Counted from the first letter of the stretch, positions 37,166 through 47,307 are shown. The stretch: 64,000 nt of DNA from Anaerolineae bacterium (GCA_027494055.1 JAOSJO010000002.1:62001-126000); one strand, 5' to 3'. The notes: generated by a model not told the origin, from the letters alone. Translations and numbers: made by a program.

Positions 37166-39535
37166 ATGGCGATGACGCAGCGCGTCGTCAGGCTCCGGCA
37201 GCAGAGCCTGGACGCGGTACCGACCCTGTCGCCGGAACGGGCCGAACTCATGACCCGCTTCTACCAGCAGCAGACCGAGCGATGCTCGGCCCCGGTCGAG
37301 CGCGCGCGCGCCTTCGCGTACCTGATGGCGCACAAGACGATCTGCATCAACGACGGCGAACTCATCGTGGGCGAGAAGGGTCCCGCGCCCAAGGCAACTC
37401 CCACCTACCCTGAGTTGTGCTGCCACTCGCTGCAAGACCTCACGATCCTCGACACGCGCGAGAAAATCCCGTTTTCGGTCAGCCCGGAGACGCGCGCACT
37501 TTACGAAGAAACCATCATCCCCTTCTGGCGCGGCAAGACGATGCGCGAGCGCATCCTGGAGCAGATGACGCCGGAATGGATCGACGCCTACGAGGCCGGC
37601 ATCTTCACCGAGTTCATGGAGCAGCGCTCGCCAGGGCACACGGTGCTCGACGACAAGATTTATCACAAGGGCATGTTGGACTTCATCGCCGAGATCGACG
37701 CGCACCTCGCCGCGCTCGACTACCTCGGCGATCCCGAAGCCTACCACAAGCAGGAACAGCTTAAGGCGATGCGTAGCGCGGCGCAGGCCATCATCCACTT
37801 TGCCGAGCGCCACGCCGAGAAGGCGCGCGCTCTCGCCGGGCAGGAGGCCGATCCACAGCGCCGGGCGGAACTGGAGCGCATCGCGGCGGTCTGCACGCAC
37901 GTCCCGGCGCACGCGCCGCGCGACTTCTGGGAGGCGCTGCAGGCCTACTGGTTCGTGCACCTGGGCGTCACAACCGAGCTGAACCCCTGGGACGCCTTCT
38001 GTCCGGGCCACCTGGACCAGCACCTCTACCCGTTCTACAAACAGGGCCTTGAGGCCGGCACGCTCACGCGCGAGCAGGCCGAGGAACTGCTGCAGTGCTT
38101 CTGGATCAAGTTCAACAACCAGCCCGCGCCGCCGAAAGTCGGCGTCACCGCCCAGGAGAGCGGCACCTACACCGACTTCGCGCAGATCAATCTCGGCGGC
38201 GTCTACCCCGACGGCGCGGACGCGGTCAACGAGGTCACGTACCTGATCCTCGACGTGGTGGAGGCGATGCGCCTGCTACAGCCCAGCACGTCGATCCAGG
38301 TGAGCAAGAAAAGCCCGGACCACTTCATCCACCGGGCGGCGCGCATCATCCGCACCGGCTTCGGGCAGCCGTCGGTCTTCAACACCGAGGCGGTGATCCA
38401 GGAGTTGATCCGCCAAGGCAAGTCCGTCGTCGATGCGCGCCAGGGCGGGACGAGCGGGTGCGTCGAGACCGGCGCGTTCGGCAAGGAGAACTACAACCTC
38501 ACCGGCTACTTCAACATGCCCAAAGTCCTTGAGATCACGCTGCACAACGGCGTCGATCCGCGCACGGGCAAGAAGATCGGCCTGGAGACCGGCGACCCCG
38601 CGCAGTTCGAGCGTTTCGACGCGCTGTTCGCCGCCTACGAGCGGCAGCTCAACCACTTCATCGACATCAAGATACGCGGCAACAACGTCATCGAGCGGCT
38701 GTATGCCGACTACCTGCCGGCGCCCTTCCTCTCGCTGCTCACCAGCGATTGCATCGCCAACGGGAAAGACTACCACGACGGCGGCGCGCGCTATAACACG
38801 TCGTACATCCAGGGCGTGGGGCTGGGCACCATCACCGACTGCATGGCGTCCCTCAAACACAACGTCTTCGACCAGAAGACCCTGACGATGGCCGAACTGC
38901 TCTCCATCCTGGAGGCCGACTTCGCCGGGTGCGAGCGCGAGCGGCTGATGCTGGTCAACCGGACGCCGAAGTACGGCAACGACGACGACTACGCCGACGC
39001 GCTGATGGTCAGGCTCTTCGAGGCGTACTTCAACGCCATCGACGGGCGGCCCAACACCAAGGGCGGGCGCTACAGCATCAACCTGCTGCCGACGACGTGC
39101 CACGTCTACTTCGGGTCGGTATGCGGCGCAACCCCCGATGGCCGCCGCGCCGGCGCGCCGCTCTCCGAGGGGATCTCGCCGGTGCAGGGGGCAGACCGTC
39201 ACGGGCCGACGGCGGCGATCAAGTCGGTGGCGAAGATGGACCACGTGCGCACCGGCGGCACGCTGCTCAACCAGAAGTTCACGCCGCAATTGCTCGAAGG
39301 CGACGAGGGCCTGTCCAAGCTCGTGCAGCTTGTGCGCACTTACTTCAGGCTCGACGGGCACCACATCCAGTTCAACGTCGTCGATGCCGAGACGCTCCGC
39401 GCGGCGCAGCGAAACCCCGAACAACACCGGGACCTGATCGTGCGCGTCGCGGGGTACAGCGACTACTTCTGCGACCTGGGCCGGGCGCTCCAGGATGAGA
39501 TCATCGCGCGGACCGAGCACCAGCAATTCGGTTGA
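37166..39535 (+). CDS. hypD: Glycyl-radical enzyme, trans-4-hydroxy-L-proline dehydratase (HypD)-like
   Basis: 789 aa from ATG 37166 (AGGAGG upstream). The active-site loop GTSGCVETGAFG has the thiyl Cys432 and the Glu434 of the dehydratase subgroup, and the C-terminal RVAGYSDYF has the glycyl-radical Gly763, close to C434/G765 as recalled for Clostridioides difficile HypD. Other HypD-like blocks from memory: MTPEWIDAYEAGIFTEFMEQ, ESGTYTDFA (cf. S334/D339) and PTTCHVYFG. HypD removes water from trans-4-hydroxyproline to give pyrroline-5-carboxylate. No radical-SAM activase or ProC gene is in the window, so activation must come from elsewhere. The substrate call is strong but rests on remembered motifs. 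Confidence 0.88.
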   Translation: MAMTQRVVRLRQQSLDAVPTLSPERAELMTRFYQQQTERCSAPVERARAFAYLMAHKTICINDGELIVGEKGPAPKATPTYPELCCHSLQDLTILDTREKIPFSVSPETRALYEETIIPFWRGKTMRERILEQMTPEWIDAYEAGIFTEFMEQRSPGHTVLDDKIYHKGMLDFIAEIDAHLAALDYLGDPEAYHKQEQLKAMRSAAQAIIHFAERHAEKARALAGQEADPQRRAELERIAAVCTHVPAHAPRDFWEALQAYWFVHLGVTTELNPWDAFCPGHLDQHLYPFYKQGLEAGTLTREQAEELLQCFWIKFNNQPAPPKVGVTAQESGTYTDFAQINLGGVYPDGADAVNEVTYLILDVVEAMRLLQPSTSIQVSKKSPDHFIHRAARIIRTGFGQPSVFNTEAVIQELIRQGKSVVDARQGGTSGCVETGAFGKENYNLTGYFNMPKVLEITLHNGVDPRTGKKIGLETGDPAQFERFDALFAAYERQLNHFIDIKIRGNNVIERLYADYLPAPFLSLLTSDCIANGKDYHDGGARYNTSYIQGVGLGTITDCMASLKHNVFDQKTLTMAELLSILEADFAGCERERLMLVNRTPKYGNDDDYADALMVRLFEAYFNAIDGRPNTKGGRYSINLLPTTCHVYFGSVCGATPDGRRAGAPLSEGISPVQGADRHGPTAAIKSVAKMDHVRTGGTLLNQKFTPQLLEGDEGLSKLVQLVRTYFRLDGHHIQFNVVDAETLRAAQRNPEQHRDLIVRVAGYSDYFCDLGRALQDEIIARTEHQQFG

Positions 39536-39588
39536 CGGCGCCGTTGGTGAATCTATTGGTTGCTTAACTGCAAAGAGAGGGGCGCGGC

Positions 39589-40878
39589 GTGCGCATCACA
39601 CAGGGCCTTGCGGACATGTACGCGGAACGGCGGCGGCGGTTGATGGCGCAGATGGGCGAGGGCATCGCCCTCATCCACTCCGGTGGCGTCTCGCCAGACA
39701 GCGCGCTCTGGGACAAGAACCTCGCCTACCTGACCGGGCTGGACGACCAGAGCGTCTACCTGCTGCTCGCGCCCCAAGGCGTGCGCGTCGAGCGCGTGGA
39801 GACGCGCACCGGCCCGGAGCTGATGCGGGGCCACCTGGTACACGAAATCCTGTTCGTCGCGCCGCGCAGCGCCCAGCAGGCGTTCATGGAGGGCGAGGCG
39901 GCGACCTTCGACGAAATCCAGCGCGCGACCGGCGTTGACCGCGTGTACGCGCTGGACCGGCTGGAAGACACCCTCGCACGGGCGTTGATGGGCGCCGGCG
40001 TCCTGTGGCTCAACACGCCGGGGACCCCCTCGCTCAGCGCGCCGCTGACGCCTGACCTCGCGTTCATCCGCCAGCTACGCGAGCGCTTCTACTGGGTGGA
40101 ACTGCGCAACATCGCGCGCAGCATCCACGAGATGCGCTTCGTCAAGGACGCCTACGAGATCGCTTCCCTCCGCGAGGCGTTCGCGATCCAGACCGAAGTC
40201 TTCGAGAAGATCATGCGCACGCTCAAGCCAGGCGACAACGAGTCGCTGGGCCAGGCCATCTTCGAGTACGAGCTGCGCATCCGGGGCGACAACGTCACCG
40301 CAAGCATGGGCAACGACCGCTACGCAGCCAGTATCATCGTGGGCGCGGGCAAGAACAGCGCCATCCCGCACTACATGGACAACAACCAGGCGATTCAGGA
40401 CGGCGACCTCGTCCTGATCGACGCCGGCGTGAGCGTCAACGGCTACGCCTCCGACATCACGCGGACGTTCCCGGCAAACGGTCGCTTCAGCCCGCGCCAG
40501 CGCGCGCTGTACGCCGCCGTGCTGGAGGCGCAGCAGGCGGCGATAGATACGATGAAGCCGGGGTCCACGCTCCTTGCCGCACACCAGGCGGTGTACGACG
40601 TTTTCAAGCGATACGACCTGGCGCAATACAGCTACGGGAACTGCGGGCACACGGTCGGCCTGAACATCCACGACGCCACCGGGCGCACGCTGGACGACCG
40701 CGAACAGCCTTTCGTGCCGGGGGTCGTCCTGGTCATCGAGCCGTTTCTGACCCTCCCGGAGGAGGGCATGGGGATTCGCATCGAGGACGGCGTTCTCATC
40801 ACCGACGCCGGGTGCGAAGTGCTGGCGGGGCCGCCGAGGGACATCGACGCCGTTGAGGCGCTGTGCCGGCGCGCCTGA
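39589..40878 (+). CDS. M24-family Xaa-Pro aminopeptidase/dipeptidase
   Basis: 429 aa from GTG 39589 (GAGAGGGG upstream). The N-terminal ~165 residues match the aminopeptidase-P N-domain (ALWDKNLAYLTGL). The C-terminal pita-bread domain has the five metal ligands: two Asp in LIDAGVSVNGYASDITRTF, His in GHTVGLNIHD, and two Glu in VIEPFLTL and RIEDGVLI. It cleaves the bond before proline (or hydroxyproline). It lies 53 bases after hypD, probably in the same transcript, and would feed imino acids to that enzyme. Confidence 0.92.
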   Translation: MRITQGLADMYAERRRRLMAQMGEGIALIHSGGVSPDSALWDKNLAYLTGLDDQSVYLLLAPQGVRVERVETRTGPELMRGHLVHEILFVAPRSAQQAFMEGEAATFDEIQRATGVDRVYALDRLEDTLARALMGAGVLWLNTPGTPSLSAPLTPDLAFIRQLRERFYWVELRNIARSIHEMRFVKDAYEIASLREAFAIQTEVFEKIMRTLKPGDNESLGQAIFEYELRIRGDNVTASMGNDRYAASIIVGAGKNSAIPHYMDNNQAIQDGDLVLIDAGVSVNGYASDITRTFPANGRFSPRQRALYAAVLEAQQAAIDTMKPGSTLLAAHQAVYDVFKRYDLAQYSYGNCGHTVGLNIHDATGRTLDDREQPFVPGVVLVIEPFLTLPEEGMGIRIEDGVLITDAGCEVLAGPPRDIDAVEALCRRA

Positions 40879-40883
40879 CCGGC

Positions 40884-41720
40884 CTACTCCGTGTTGACGT
40901 GCACACGCGCGGCCTGCCGGCGATAGGCGCGGGGGGAGGTCTGTACGTAGCGGCGGAAGACCCGTCGGAAATAGTCGGGATCGGAGAAGCCGCACGTCTG
41001 CGCGATCTGCTGGATCGGCAGGTCGCTATCGAGGAGGAGCCGGCGGGCGACGCCCACGCGCCGGTGATGGATCGCTTCGGTCAGGGTGTGGCCGTATACG
41101 GTGCGGTAGACGCGCCCCAGGTAGTCGGGATTGTACCCCAGCGCCTCGGCGATCCGGCTTGGCGAGATTGGCAGATCGTAGTGGAGCCGGATGTACGTGT
41201 GCGCGCGCGTGGCCGCGACGTTCACACAGTCCGCGTCGCGCCGACTGTCCGCCGACCGCGCAACCTCGATGAGCATGAGCGTCACCAGCAGGTTCGCAGT
41301 GGACGGCGCGAGGCAGCCTGATTCCTGTTCGTCCAGAAAATACCGAAACAGGCTCTCCAGCTTCTCCGGGCGCTCCACCCGCGCGACCTGGGGCACTTGT
41401 ATTGCCGATGACGCCGCGTCGCGTCCGTCGTTGCGGCGCACAACCTCGAAGTGAATCCAGTAGAATTTCAACTCTAGGGACATCGGCTTGGACCCGCCGT
41501 GCTGCAACTGGGGCCAGAGGTGCAGCGCCTGCCCGGCCTCCAGCGTGAACAGGCGATCCTCTTCCCAAATCCCCAACTCCCCCTCTTTGACAAAGATCAA
41601 CTCGTGGGAATCGATGGTTCGGGTCGGATGGGTCCCCCTGCCGCGCGAGATGAACAAGCCGGCGTTTTGCGCCTTCACGGGATATGTAACGTCTATTGAC
41701 AGCGTTTCTTCGCGTTCCAC
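40884..41720 (-). CDS. AraC-family transcriptional regulator
   Basis: 278 aa from GTG 41720 with GGGGGAG about 10 nt upstream. The N-terminal cupin-like sensor (HELIFVKEGELGIWEEDRLFTLEAGQALHLWP) binds the ligand, probably a sugar. The C-terminal ~100 residues have the two HTH motifs (SPSRIAEALGYNPDYLGRVY and PIQQIAQTCGFSDPDYFRRVF). It diverges from the GH127-importer operon across a 129-base region with a direct-repeat operator candidate, so it probably controls that operon. It ends 5 bases from the convergent peptidase gene. Confidence 0.92.
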   Translation of the reverse strand: MEREETLSIDVTYPVKAQNAGLFISRGRGTHPTRTIDSHELIFVKEGELGIWEEDRLFTLEAGQALHLWPQLQHGGSKPMSLELKFYWIHFEVVRRNDGRDAASSAIQVPQVARVERPEKLESLFRYFLDEQESGCLAPSTANLLVTLMLIEVARSADSRRDADCVNVAATRAHTYIRLHYDLPISPSRIAEALGYNPDYLGRVYRTVYGHTLTEAIHHRRVGVARRLLLDSDLPIQQIAQTCGFSDPDYFRRVFRRYVQTSPRAYRRQAARVHVNTE

Positions 41721-41759
41721 GGCCCAGGCGCTCCCCCTTGATGTCGGAATTGTCCTGGT

Positions 41760-41789
41760 ATTATACAGAATGGTCGTCTGTACAGTCAA
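41760..41789 (-). promoter_or_regulatory. Promoter of the AraC-type regulator gene
   Basis: On the minus strand TTGACT (41789-41784), 18-bp spacer, TATAAT (41765-41760), 40 bases upstream of the GTG start. Confidence 0.7.
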
Positions 41790-41811
41790 ACTGACATCCC
41801 TTATACTGACA
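41790..41811 (+). promoter_or_regulatory. ACTGACA direct repeats and -10 box for the GH127 operon
   Basis: ACTGACA at 41790-41796 and 41805-41811, 15 bp apart, with TATACT (41802-41807) between and overlapping the second copy. There is no -35 consensus, as expected for an AraC-activated promoter. Confidence 0.5.
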
Positions 41812-41849
41812 AAAGAGAGCAATCGTTTTGCGCAACCGGAGCGAGTGAA

Positions 41850-43791
41850 TTGCAGACCAGGGAGGCTCAGATCGACGCGGCGCCGCTCAAACATGTCACG
41901 TTTCAGGGCGGCTTCTGGGGTGATCGCCTCGCCGTTAACCGCACGGCGACTCTGCCCGCGATCCACCATCAATTGCAGACCACCGGGCGGTTCGACGCCT
42001 GGAAGCTGGACTGGAAACCGGGGCAACCCAACCAGCCGCACCACTTCTGGGATTCGGACGCCGCCAAATGGATCGAAGCCGCTGCGTACAGCCTGACGAC
42101 GCATCCCGATCCGGAACTCGAAAAGCAGGTCGATGCGGTGGTCGCGCTGATCGCGCAGGCGCAGCAGCCCGACGGCTATCTCAACATCTACTACACCACC
42201 GTCGAGCCGCAGAAGCGCTGGACCAACATGCGCGACATGCACGAGCTTTACTGCGCCGGTCACCTGATCGAGAGCGCGGTGGCCTACTACCAGGCAACCG
42301 GCAAGCGCCAACTGCTGGACGTGCTGTGTCGCTACGCCGACCACATCGACGCGACCTTCGGCCCTGACGAGGGAAGCGGCGCGGTTACGGCGGCCATCCG
42401 GAGGTCGAGCTGGCGCTGGTCAGGCTGTACCGCGCGACGGGTGAGCGGCGCTATCTCGAGCTTGCGCGGTTCTTCGTTGACGAGCGCGGCCAGCAGCCTC
42501 ACTATTACGACATGGAAGCCCGCGCGCGCGGCAGCGACCTCGCCGACTACTGGGCAAGGACGTACCGCTACATCCAGGCGCACCGCCCGGTTCGGGAGCA
42601 GACCGAGGTGACCGGCCACGCTGTGCGCGCCTGCTACCTCTACGCGGGGATGGCCGCCGTCGCCGCGGAGACCGGGGACGCATCGCTCGTCGAGGCGTGT
42701 CGCCGCCTGTGGGACGACCTCACCGAGCGGCACCTGTACGTCATCGGGGGATCGGCCAGACCCACATGAACGAAGGCTTCAGCTTCGGATACGATCTGCC
42801 CAACGAGACCGCCTACGCCGAGACCTGCGCCGCGATTTCGCTCGTCTTCTGGGCGCAACGCATGTTCCACCTGGACCCCGACAGCCGCTACACCGACGTC
42901 ATGGAGCGCGCCCTGTACAACGGGGTTCTCAGCGGCGTTTCGCTGGACGGCACGCTGTTCTTCTACGCCAACCCGCTGACCGCGTACCCGCGCGTCGATC
43001 CCTCGCACCCCTTCAGCGGCCTGGTCAACGAGGACTTCGTGCACTACCGGCGGTGTGGAGTGGTTCCGCTGCGCGTGCTGCCCGCCGAACCTCGCACGCC
43101 TGCTGGCGAGCCTGGGGCAGTACTTCTACTCGGTGGGCGAGCGCACCGTCTACGTCCACCTGTACGGCCAGAACACCGCCGACATCGACCTGGAGGGCGC
43201 GAGCGTCCGGCTCGAACAGCAGACGAGCTACCCGTGGGACGAGAAAGTCCGGCTCGCGGTTCAGGTCGCTCAGCCCACGCGCTTCACCCTGGCGCTGCGC
43301 GTCCCCGGCTGGTGCCGGGCGGCCCGCCTGCACCTCAACGGCGAAGCGATTGCCCTGACCCCTGACAGGGGCTACCAGATGATCGACCGGGAGTGGCACG
43401 CCGGCGACGTGGTGACGCTGACGCTGCCGATGCCGGTCGAGCGCGTGATCACGCATCCCAAAGTGCGGCAGAACGCAGGCCGCGTCGCCCTGCAACGCGG
43501 GCCGGTCGTGTACTGCCTCGAAGAGGCCGACAACGGCCCCGATCTGGCGCAGGTCGTCCTGCCACGCGAGGCCGCGCTCACCGCGACCTTCGACCCGAAC
43601 CTGTTCGGCGGCGTCACCGTGATCACCGGTGAGGCCACACGCCCAGCCCCGGAAGATTGGCCTGGCGGGCTGTATCAACCACAAGCAACCCAGACTATCG
43701 CCGCCTCCCCCTTCACCTTTAAGGCCATTCCCTACTGCTTCTGGGCGAACCGCGCGCCGGGGAAATGCGCGTGTGGCTACGCGAGTGCTGA
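41850..43791 (+). CDS. GH127 beta-L-arabinofuranosidase (frame broken four times)
   Basis: About 647 aa after repair, the usual GH127 (HypBA1-like) length. It removes beta-L-arabinofuranose from plant glycans. The zinc/Cys active site is visible: AYAETCAAI (acid Glu and one Cys) and FRCACCPPN (the paired Cys, one the nucleophile). Shifts: missing G near 42368-42374 (after repair [12 protein letters not shown]), missing G in GGGGG near 42748-42752, extra base near 43050, missing G near 43758-43763, after which it ends [10 protein letters not shown] with TGA 43789-43791. The start is TTG 41850 (GGAG 10 nt upstream), which is uncertain. No signal peptide, so it acts on imported oligosaccharide. 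Confidence 0.85.
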
Positions 43792-43852
43792 GAAGTCGCC
43801 AGGCCGTTTCGCGAAAGGCGCATTTTGTTCGTTTAGACAAGGAGAGGAGATC

Positions 43853-45235
43853 ATGTCTAGGCCAAAGCTGTCGCGTCGTGACTTTCTGAAACTGGCAGGG
43901 GCTTCGGCGGCTTCTGCCGCGATGGGGCCGACGCTGGCAGCCAGAGCGATGGCGTTGCCAGCGCGCCAGGAACCCATCGAGATCTCGTTCATGGGGTGGG
44001 GCGGCGTCGCCGAAGATGAGGGCGTCCGCGCCGCCATCGAAGTCTTTGAGGCAGAGCAGTCCGAAGTCAAGGTGAAGTGGCTCCACACGCCGGACAACTA
44101 CAACGAGAAACTGCTCTCCAACGTCGCCGCCGGGACCCCGCCGGACACAGCGTTCATCAGCCAGTCGAACTTCCGCACCCTGCTTCACGACGGGCTGACG
44201 ATGGACATCACCGACTACGTGGTGAACGACCCGTTGCTCAGCCAGGAAAACTACTTCATCGAGCCGCAGGAGACCGAGCGCTCGACGGACGACAATGGCC
44301 GCTGGCACGGCATCGGCTCCACATGGACGGCGCTGCACACCTACTACAGCATCGCCCTCTTTGAGCGCGCCGGCATCGAGCCGCCCGATTTCACTGCCGA
44401 CAAGCTCTGGGACTGGGACACGTTCGTTGAGGCCGCGCGCCAGCTCACCGTCGATGAGAATGGTCGCCACCCCGGCGAGGAAGGCTTCGACCCCGAAAAC
44501 GTCGCGACGTGGGGCGTCTACATGGACACGTCGTGGTGGATGACGTATGAAGCCCCGGCGAAGTTCAACGGCGGCAAGCTCTCAGACCAGGGCCTGCTCA
44601 CGCTCGACGAGCCGGCGGCGCTGGAAGGCATCCAGGCCTGGGCCGACCTGATCCATGTCCACCATGTGATGCCGGAGGCGGTGTACCTCGAAGGCCTCGG
44701 CATGAGCGCCACCCAGATGATCGAAACCGAGCGCCTGGCGATGGTGATCGATGGCTCCTGGACCCTGGCCGACGTCACCGGCATGTTCGGGCTGTTTGGC
44801 ACCTGCCCGGTGCCGCTGATGAGCGAGGACGGCCTCGACCCTGGGCAGGGTCACCTGCACAGCATCCTGAGGGACTCCGAAAAGGCCGAAGCGTCGTGGA
44901 AGTGGCTGCACTTCCTGGCGACACCGTTCTACCAGGAGCACTTCTGCAAGTTGGGGCTGTGGATCCCGAACCAGCACGCCCTCCTGACAGAGGAAGCGAT
45001 GGACGGATGGCTCACCGACGGGGTGCACCCGGCCAACTACCGGGAGTTCGTGTCTGAGTACGTGCCCCAGTTCATGAGTCCCACCATCGTTCCGGCCGGC
45101 TTCCCGCGCGCCGAGGCGATCTTCAAGCCAGCGCTGGAGCGCGTCATGATCGGTGACGCCCGCGCCGAAGATGTCATCCCGCCAGCCATCGAGGAGGCCA
45201 ACGCGATCCTCCTGGAAGAGTACATTAACGCCTAG
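43853..45235 (+). CDS. Family-1 extracellular sugar-binding protein with Tat signal
   Basis: 460 aa from ATG 43853 (GGAGAGGAG upstream). The N-terminus has the twin-arginine motif LSRRDFLKLAG followed by a hydrophobic stretch, so it is exported folded. The mature part (EISFMGWGG, AAIEVFEAEQSEVKVKW) matches CUT1 sugar-binding proteins of the MalE/UgpB type. It lies 61 bases after the GH127 gene and before two CUT1 permeases, so it likely binds arabinose-containing oligosaccharide. The open frame also continues upstream into GH127 by an accidental frame break; that is not a fusion. Confidence 0.92.
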   Translation: MSRPKLSRRDFLKLAGASAASAAMGPTLAARAMALPARQEPIEISFMGWGGVAEDEGVRAAIEVFEAEQSEVKVKWLHTPDNYNEKLLSNVAAGTPPDTAFISQSNFRTLLHDGLTMDITDYVVNDPLLSQENYFIEPQETERSTDDNGRWHGIGSTWTALHTYYSIALFERAGIEPPDFTADKLWDWDTFVEAARQLTVDENGRHPGEEGFDPENVATWGVYMDTSWWMTYEAPAKFNGGKLSDQGLLTLDEPAALEGIQAWADLIHVHHVMPEAVYLEGLGMSATQMIETERLAMVIDGSWTLADVTGMFGLFGTCPVPLMSEDGLDPGQGHLHSILRDSEKAEASWKWLHFLATPFYQEHFCKLGLWIPNQHALLTEEAMDGWLTDGVHPANYREFVSEYVPQFMSPTIVPAGFPRAEAIFKPALERVMIGDARAEDVIPPAIEEANAILLEEYINA

Positions 45236-45253
45236 CCCGTGCGACTCTGGACG

Positions 45254-45281
45254 GAAGAGGGCGGGTCGCCCCGCCCTCTTC
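45254..45281 (+). terminator. Intra-operon attenuator hairpin
   Basis: Strong inverted repeat GAAGAGGGCGGG / CCCGCCCTCTTC between the binding-protein and permease genes. Such partial terminators make the receptor more abundant than the permeases. Confidence 0.6.
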
Positions 45282-45315
45282 GCGCCCGTATCGATAGCGT
45301 ATTGGGAACACAGCC

Positions 45316-46272
45316 ATGACGACTTCACCGGATCACATGCCTGCTGAAGACCGCGCTGGCGTGAGGGCGGCGCTGACTCGGGGGGGGCCCCGGCTCTCCT
45401 TGAGCCAGCGACGCACGATTCTCGGCTACACGTTTGTCTCGCCTTTCATCCTGGGCTTCCTGCTCTGGTTCATCATCCCCGCACTGACGGCGGTGTACCT
45501 GGTCTTCCACCGCTGGAACCTCATCGCAGAGCCGAGGTTTGTCGGGTTCGACAACATCCTGCGCCTGTTTCGCGACCCGCTCCTGGGGCAGTCGCTGAAA
45601 GCGACCCTGATCTTCACCTTCGCCTCGGTGCCCCTGGGCCTGATCGTGAGCTTCCTGCTGGCGCTGCTCATCAACACCAAAATCAGGGGCATCGCGATCT
45701 TCCGCACGATCTACTACCTCCCCAGCATCGTCCCGGCGGTCGCCAACGCGGTGTTGTGGGCGTGGATCTTCAACACCGAGTTCGGCCTGCTGAACGCCCT
45801 GCTGCGGGGCATGGGGCTTTCGAAAGTCAGGTGGCTCCAAGACCCGGACTGGGCGCTGCCGGCGCTGATCTTCATGAGCCTGTGGAACGCCGGCGGGGCC
45901 ATGATCGTCTTCCTGGCCGGCCTGCAGGGCATCCCGGACATCCTCTACGAAGCCGCCGAGATCGACGGGGCGGGGCGTTGGGCCAAGTTGCGCCGCGTCA
46001 CCATCCCGATGATGTCGCCCATTATCTTTTTCAATCTCGTCATCGGACTCATTGGCACCTTTCAGGTTTTCACCATCGGGTTCTTGATAACGGACGGCGG
46101 ACCGCAGAACTCAACGTTGTTCCTGGTGCTATACATCTATCGCAATGCGTTTGAGTACCTGGACATGGGGTATGCAGCAACGGTGTCGTGGGTGCTGTTC
46201 TTCATCGTCGCCGGCCTGACGTTGGTGGTCTTCAGATACTTCGGCAGCCAGGTCTACTACGAAAACGAGTGA
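45316..46272 (+). CDS. CUT1 sugar ABC transporter permease (MalF/UgpA type)
   Basis: 318 aa, six membrane helices after a ~40-residue cytoplasmic lead. The EAA loop is [23 protein letters not shown]. Also typical are [16 protein letters not shown] and [20 protein letters not shown]. Forms the channel with the next gene. No ATPase gene accompanies it, as is common when a shared MsmK/UgpC-type ATPase is used. Confidence 0.93.
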   Translation: MTTSPDHMPAEDRAGVRAALTRGGPRLSLSQRRTILGYTFVSPFILGFLLWFIIPALTAVYLVFHRWNLIAEPRFVGFDNILRLFRDPLLGQSLKATLIFTFASVPLGLIVSFLLALLINTKIRGIAIFRTIYYLPSIVPAVANAVLWAWIFNTEFGLLNALLRGMGLSKVRWLQDPDWALPALIFMSLWNAGGAMIVFLAGLQGIPDILYEAAEIDGAGRWAKLRRVTIPMMSPIIFFNLVIGLIGTFQVFTIGFLITDGGPQNSTLFLVLYIYRNAFEYLDMGYAATVSWVLFFIVAGLTLVVFRYFGSQVYYENE

Positions 46273-46283
46273 CGGGGACGACC

Positions 46284-47171
46284 ATGAGCATAACGACAGA
46301 CCGTCGAACGCTTGTCGCGACGAAGGAGCGCGAACAACAATACATCGGAGACCGGTGGTGGCGGCTCCTTACGATTGCGCTGCTGGTCATCATCGCCGTC
46401 ATCATGCTCCTGCCGTTCACGTGGCTGGTGAGCAGTTCGCTCAAACTCCAGCACCAGGTGTTTCAGTATCCGCCCAAGTGGATACCCGACCCCATACGCT
46501 TTGAGAATTACGTCGAGGCGCTGACGTATAAGCCGTTCCACATCTACCTGAAGAACACGATGGTCATCATCATCCTCAACGAGATTGCGGTGTTGTGGTC
46601 GGCGTCGTTCTGCGCCTACGGCTTTGCGCGTATGCGTTTCCCAGGGCGCGATTTCTGGTTCGCCATCGTCATCGGCACGATGATGATGCCCTATGTGGTC
46701 CTGGTGGTCCCGACCTTCGTCATCTTCTCGCGCCTGGGCTGGATCGACACATTCCTGCCGCTGACCGTGCCGCAGTTTTTCGGCGGGGGCGCGTTTAACA
46801 TCTTCCTGCTGCGCCAGTTCTTCCGCACCATACCGGAGGAACTCTCCGACGCCGCGCGCATCGACGGCGCGACCGAGTTCGGCATCTACTGGCGCATCAT
46901 GTTGCCGCTGGCGAAGCCCGCGCTGATAACGGTCGCAATCTTCACGTTTCTGAACACCTGGAACGACTTCTTCGGGCCGCTCATCTACCTCAACTCGCCG
47001 GAGAACTTCACGGTCGCGGTGGGTCTGGCGTCGTTCCGGGGCGTGCTGAACACGCGCTGGGAACTCCAGATGGCGGCCTCCACGGCGACGATCCTGCCGG
47101 TCGTCATACTCTTCTTCGTCGCACAGCGCTACTTCATCAAGGGCATCGTGATGACAGGGCTGAAGGGATAG
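46284..47171 (+). CDS. CUT1 sugar ABC transporter permease (MalG/UgpE type)
   Basis: 295 aa from ATG 46284, 11 bases after the stop of its partner. Six helices, WLVSSSLK in the first periplasmic loop and the EAA loop [22 protein letters not shown] near residue 195. Ends [10 protein letters not shown], the usual MalG-type C-terminus. A hairpin terminator follows at 47221-47243. Confidence 0.94.
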   Translation: MSITTDRRTLVATKEREQQYIGDRWWRLLTIALLVIIAVIMLLPFTWLVSSSLKLQHQVFQYPPKWIPDPIRFENYVEALTYKPFHIYLKNTMVIIILNEIAVLWSASFCAYGFARMRFPGRDFWFAIVIGTMMMPYVVLVVPTFVIFSRLGWIDTFLPLTVPQFFGGGAFNIFLLRQFFRTIPEELSDAARIDGATEFGIYWRIMLPLAKPALITVAIFTFLNTWNDFFGPLIYLNSPENFTVAVGLASFRGVLNTRWELQMAASTATILPVVILFFVAQRYFIKGIVMTGLKG

Positions 47172-47220
47172 GCGGGCGTTTTCCGTCCCGGCAGGCCCAC
47201 CCCTGCGCGCCCTACGACAC

Positions 47221-47243
47221 CGGCCCCCGCAACAGCGGGGCCG
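47221..47243 (+). terminator. Terminator of the GH127-CUT1 operon
   Basis: Stem CGGCCCCxGC / GCGGGGCCG with a 4-nt loop, 49 bases past the permease stop. Confidence 0.6.
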
Positions 47244-47274
47244 CACTTCTATGAAAATAGCAGGCTTGTTCTGC

Positions 47275-47307
47275 AGCTTCCCGAAAACTTAGAGCTTTCG
47301 GGGAGCT
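47275..47307. repeat. AGCT-ended hairpin upstream of the CUT2 operon
   Basis: Arms AGCTtCCCGAAA / TTTCGGGgAGCT; related in style to the hairpin at 8254-8286, both followed by AC. Confidence 0.4.

Noticed and set aside
43055..45235. Apparent GH127-sugar-binding protein fusion
   Set aside because: The GH127 C-terminus completes in another frame (ends [10 protein letters not shown] at 43791) and the binding protein has its own ribosome site and Tat signal at 43853; the joint frame arises from a missing G.
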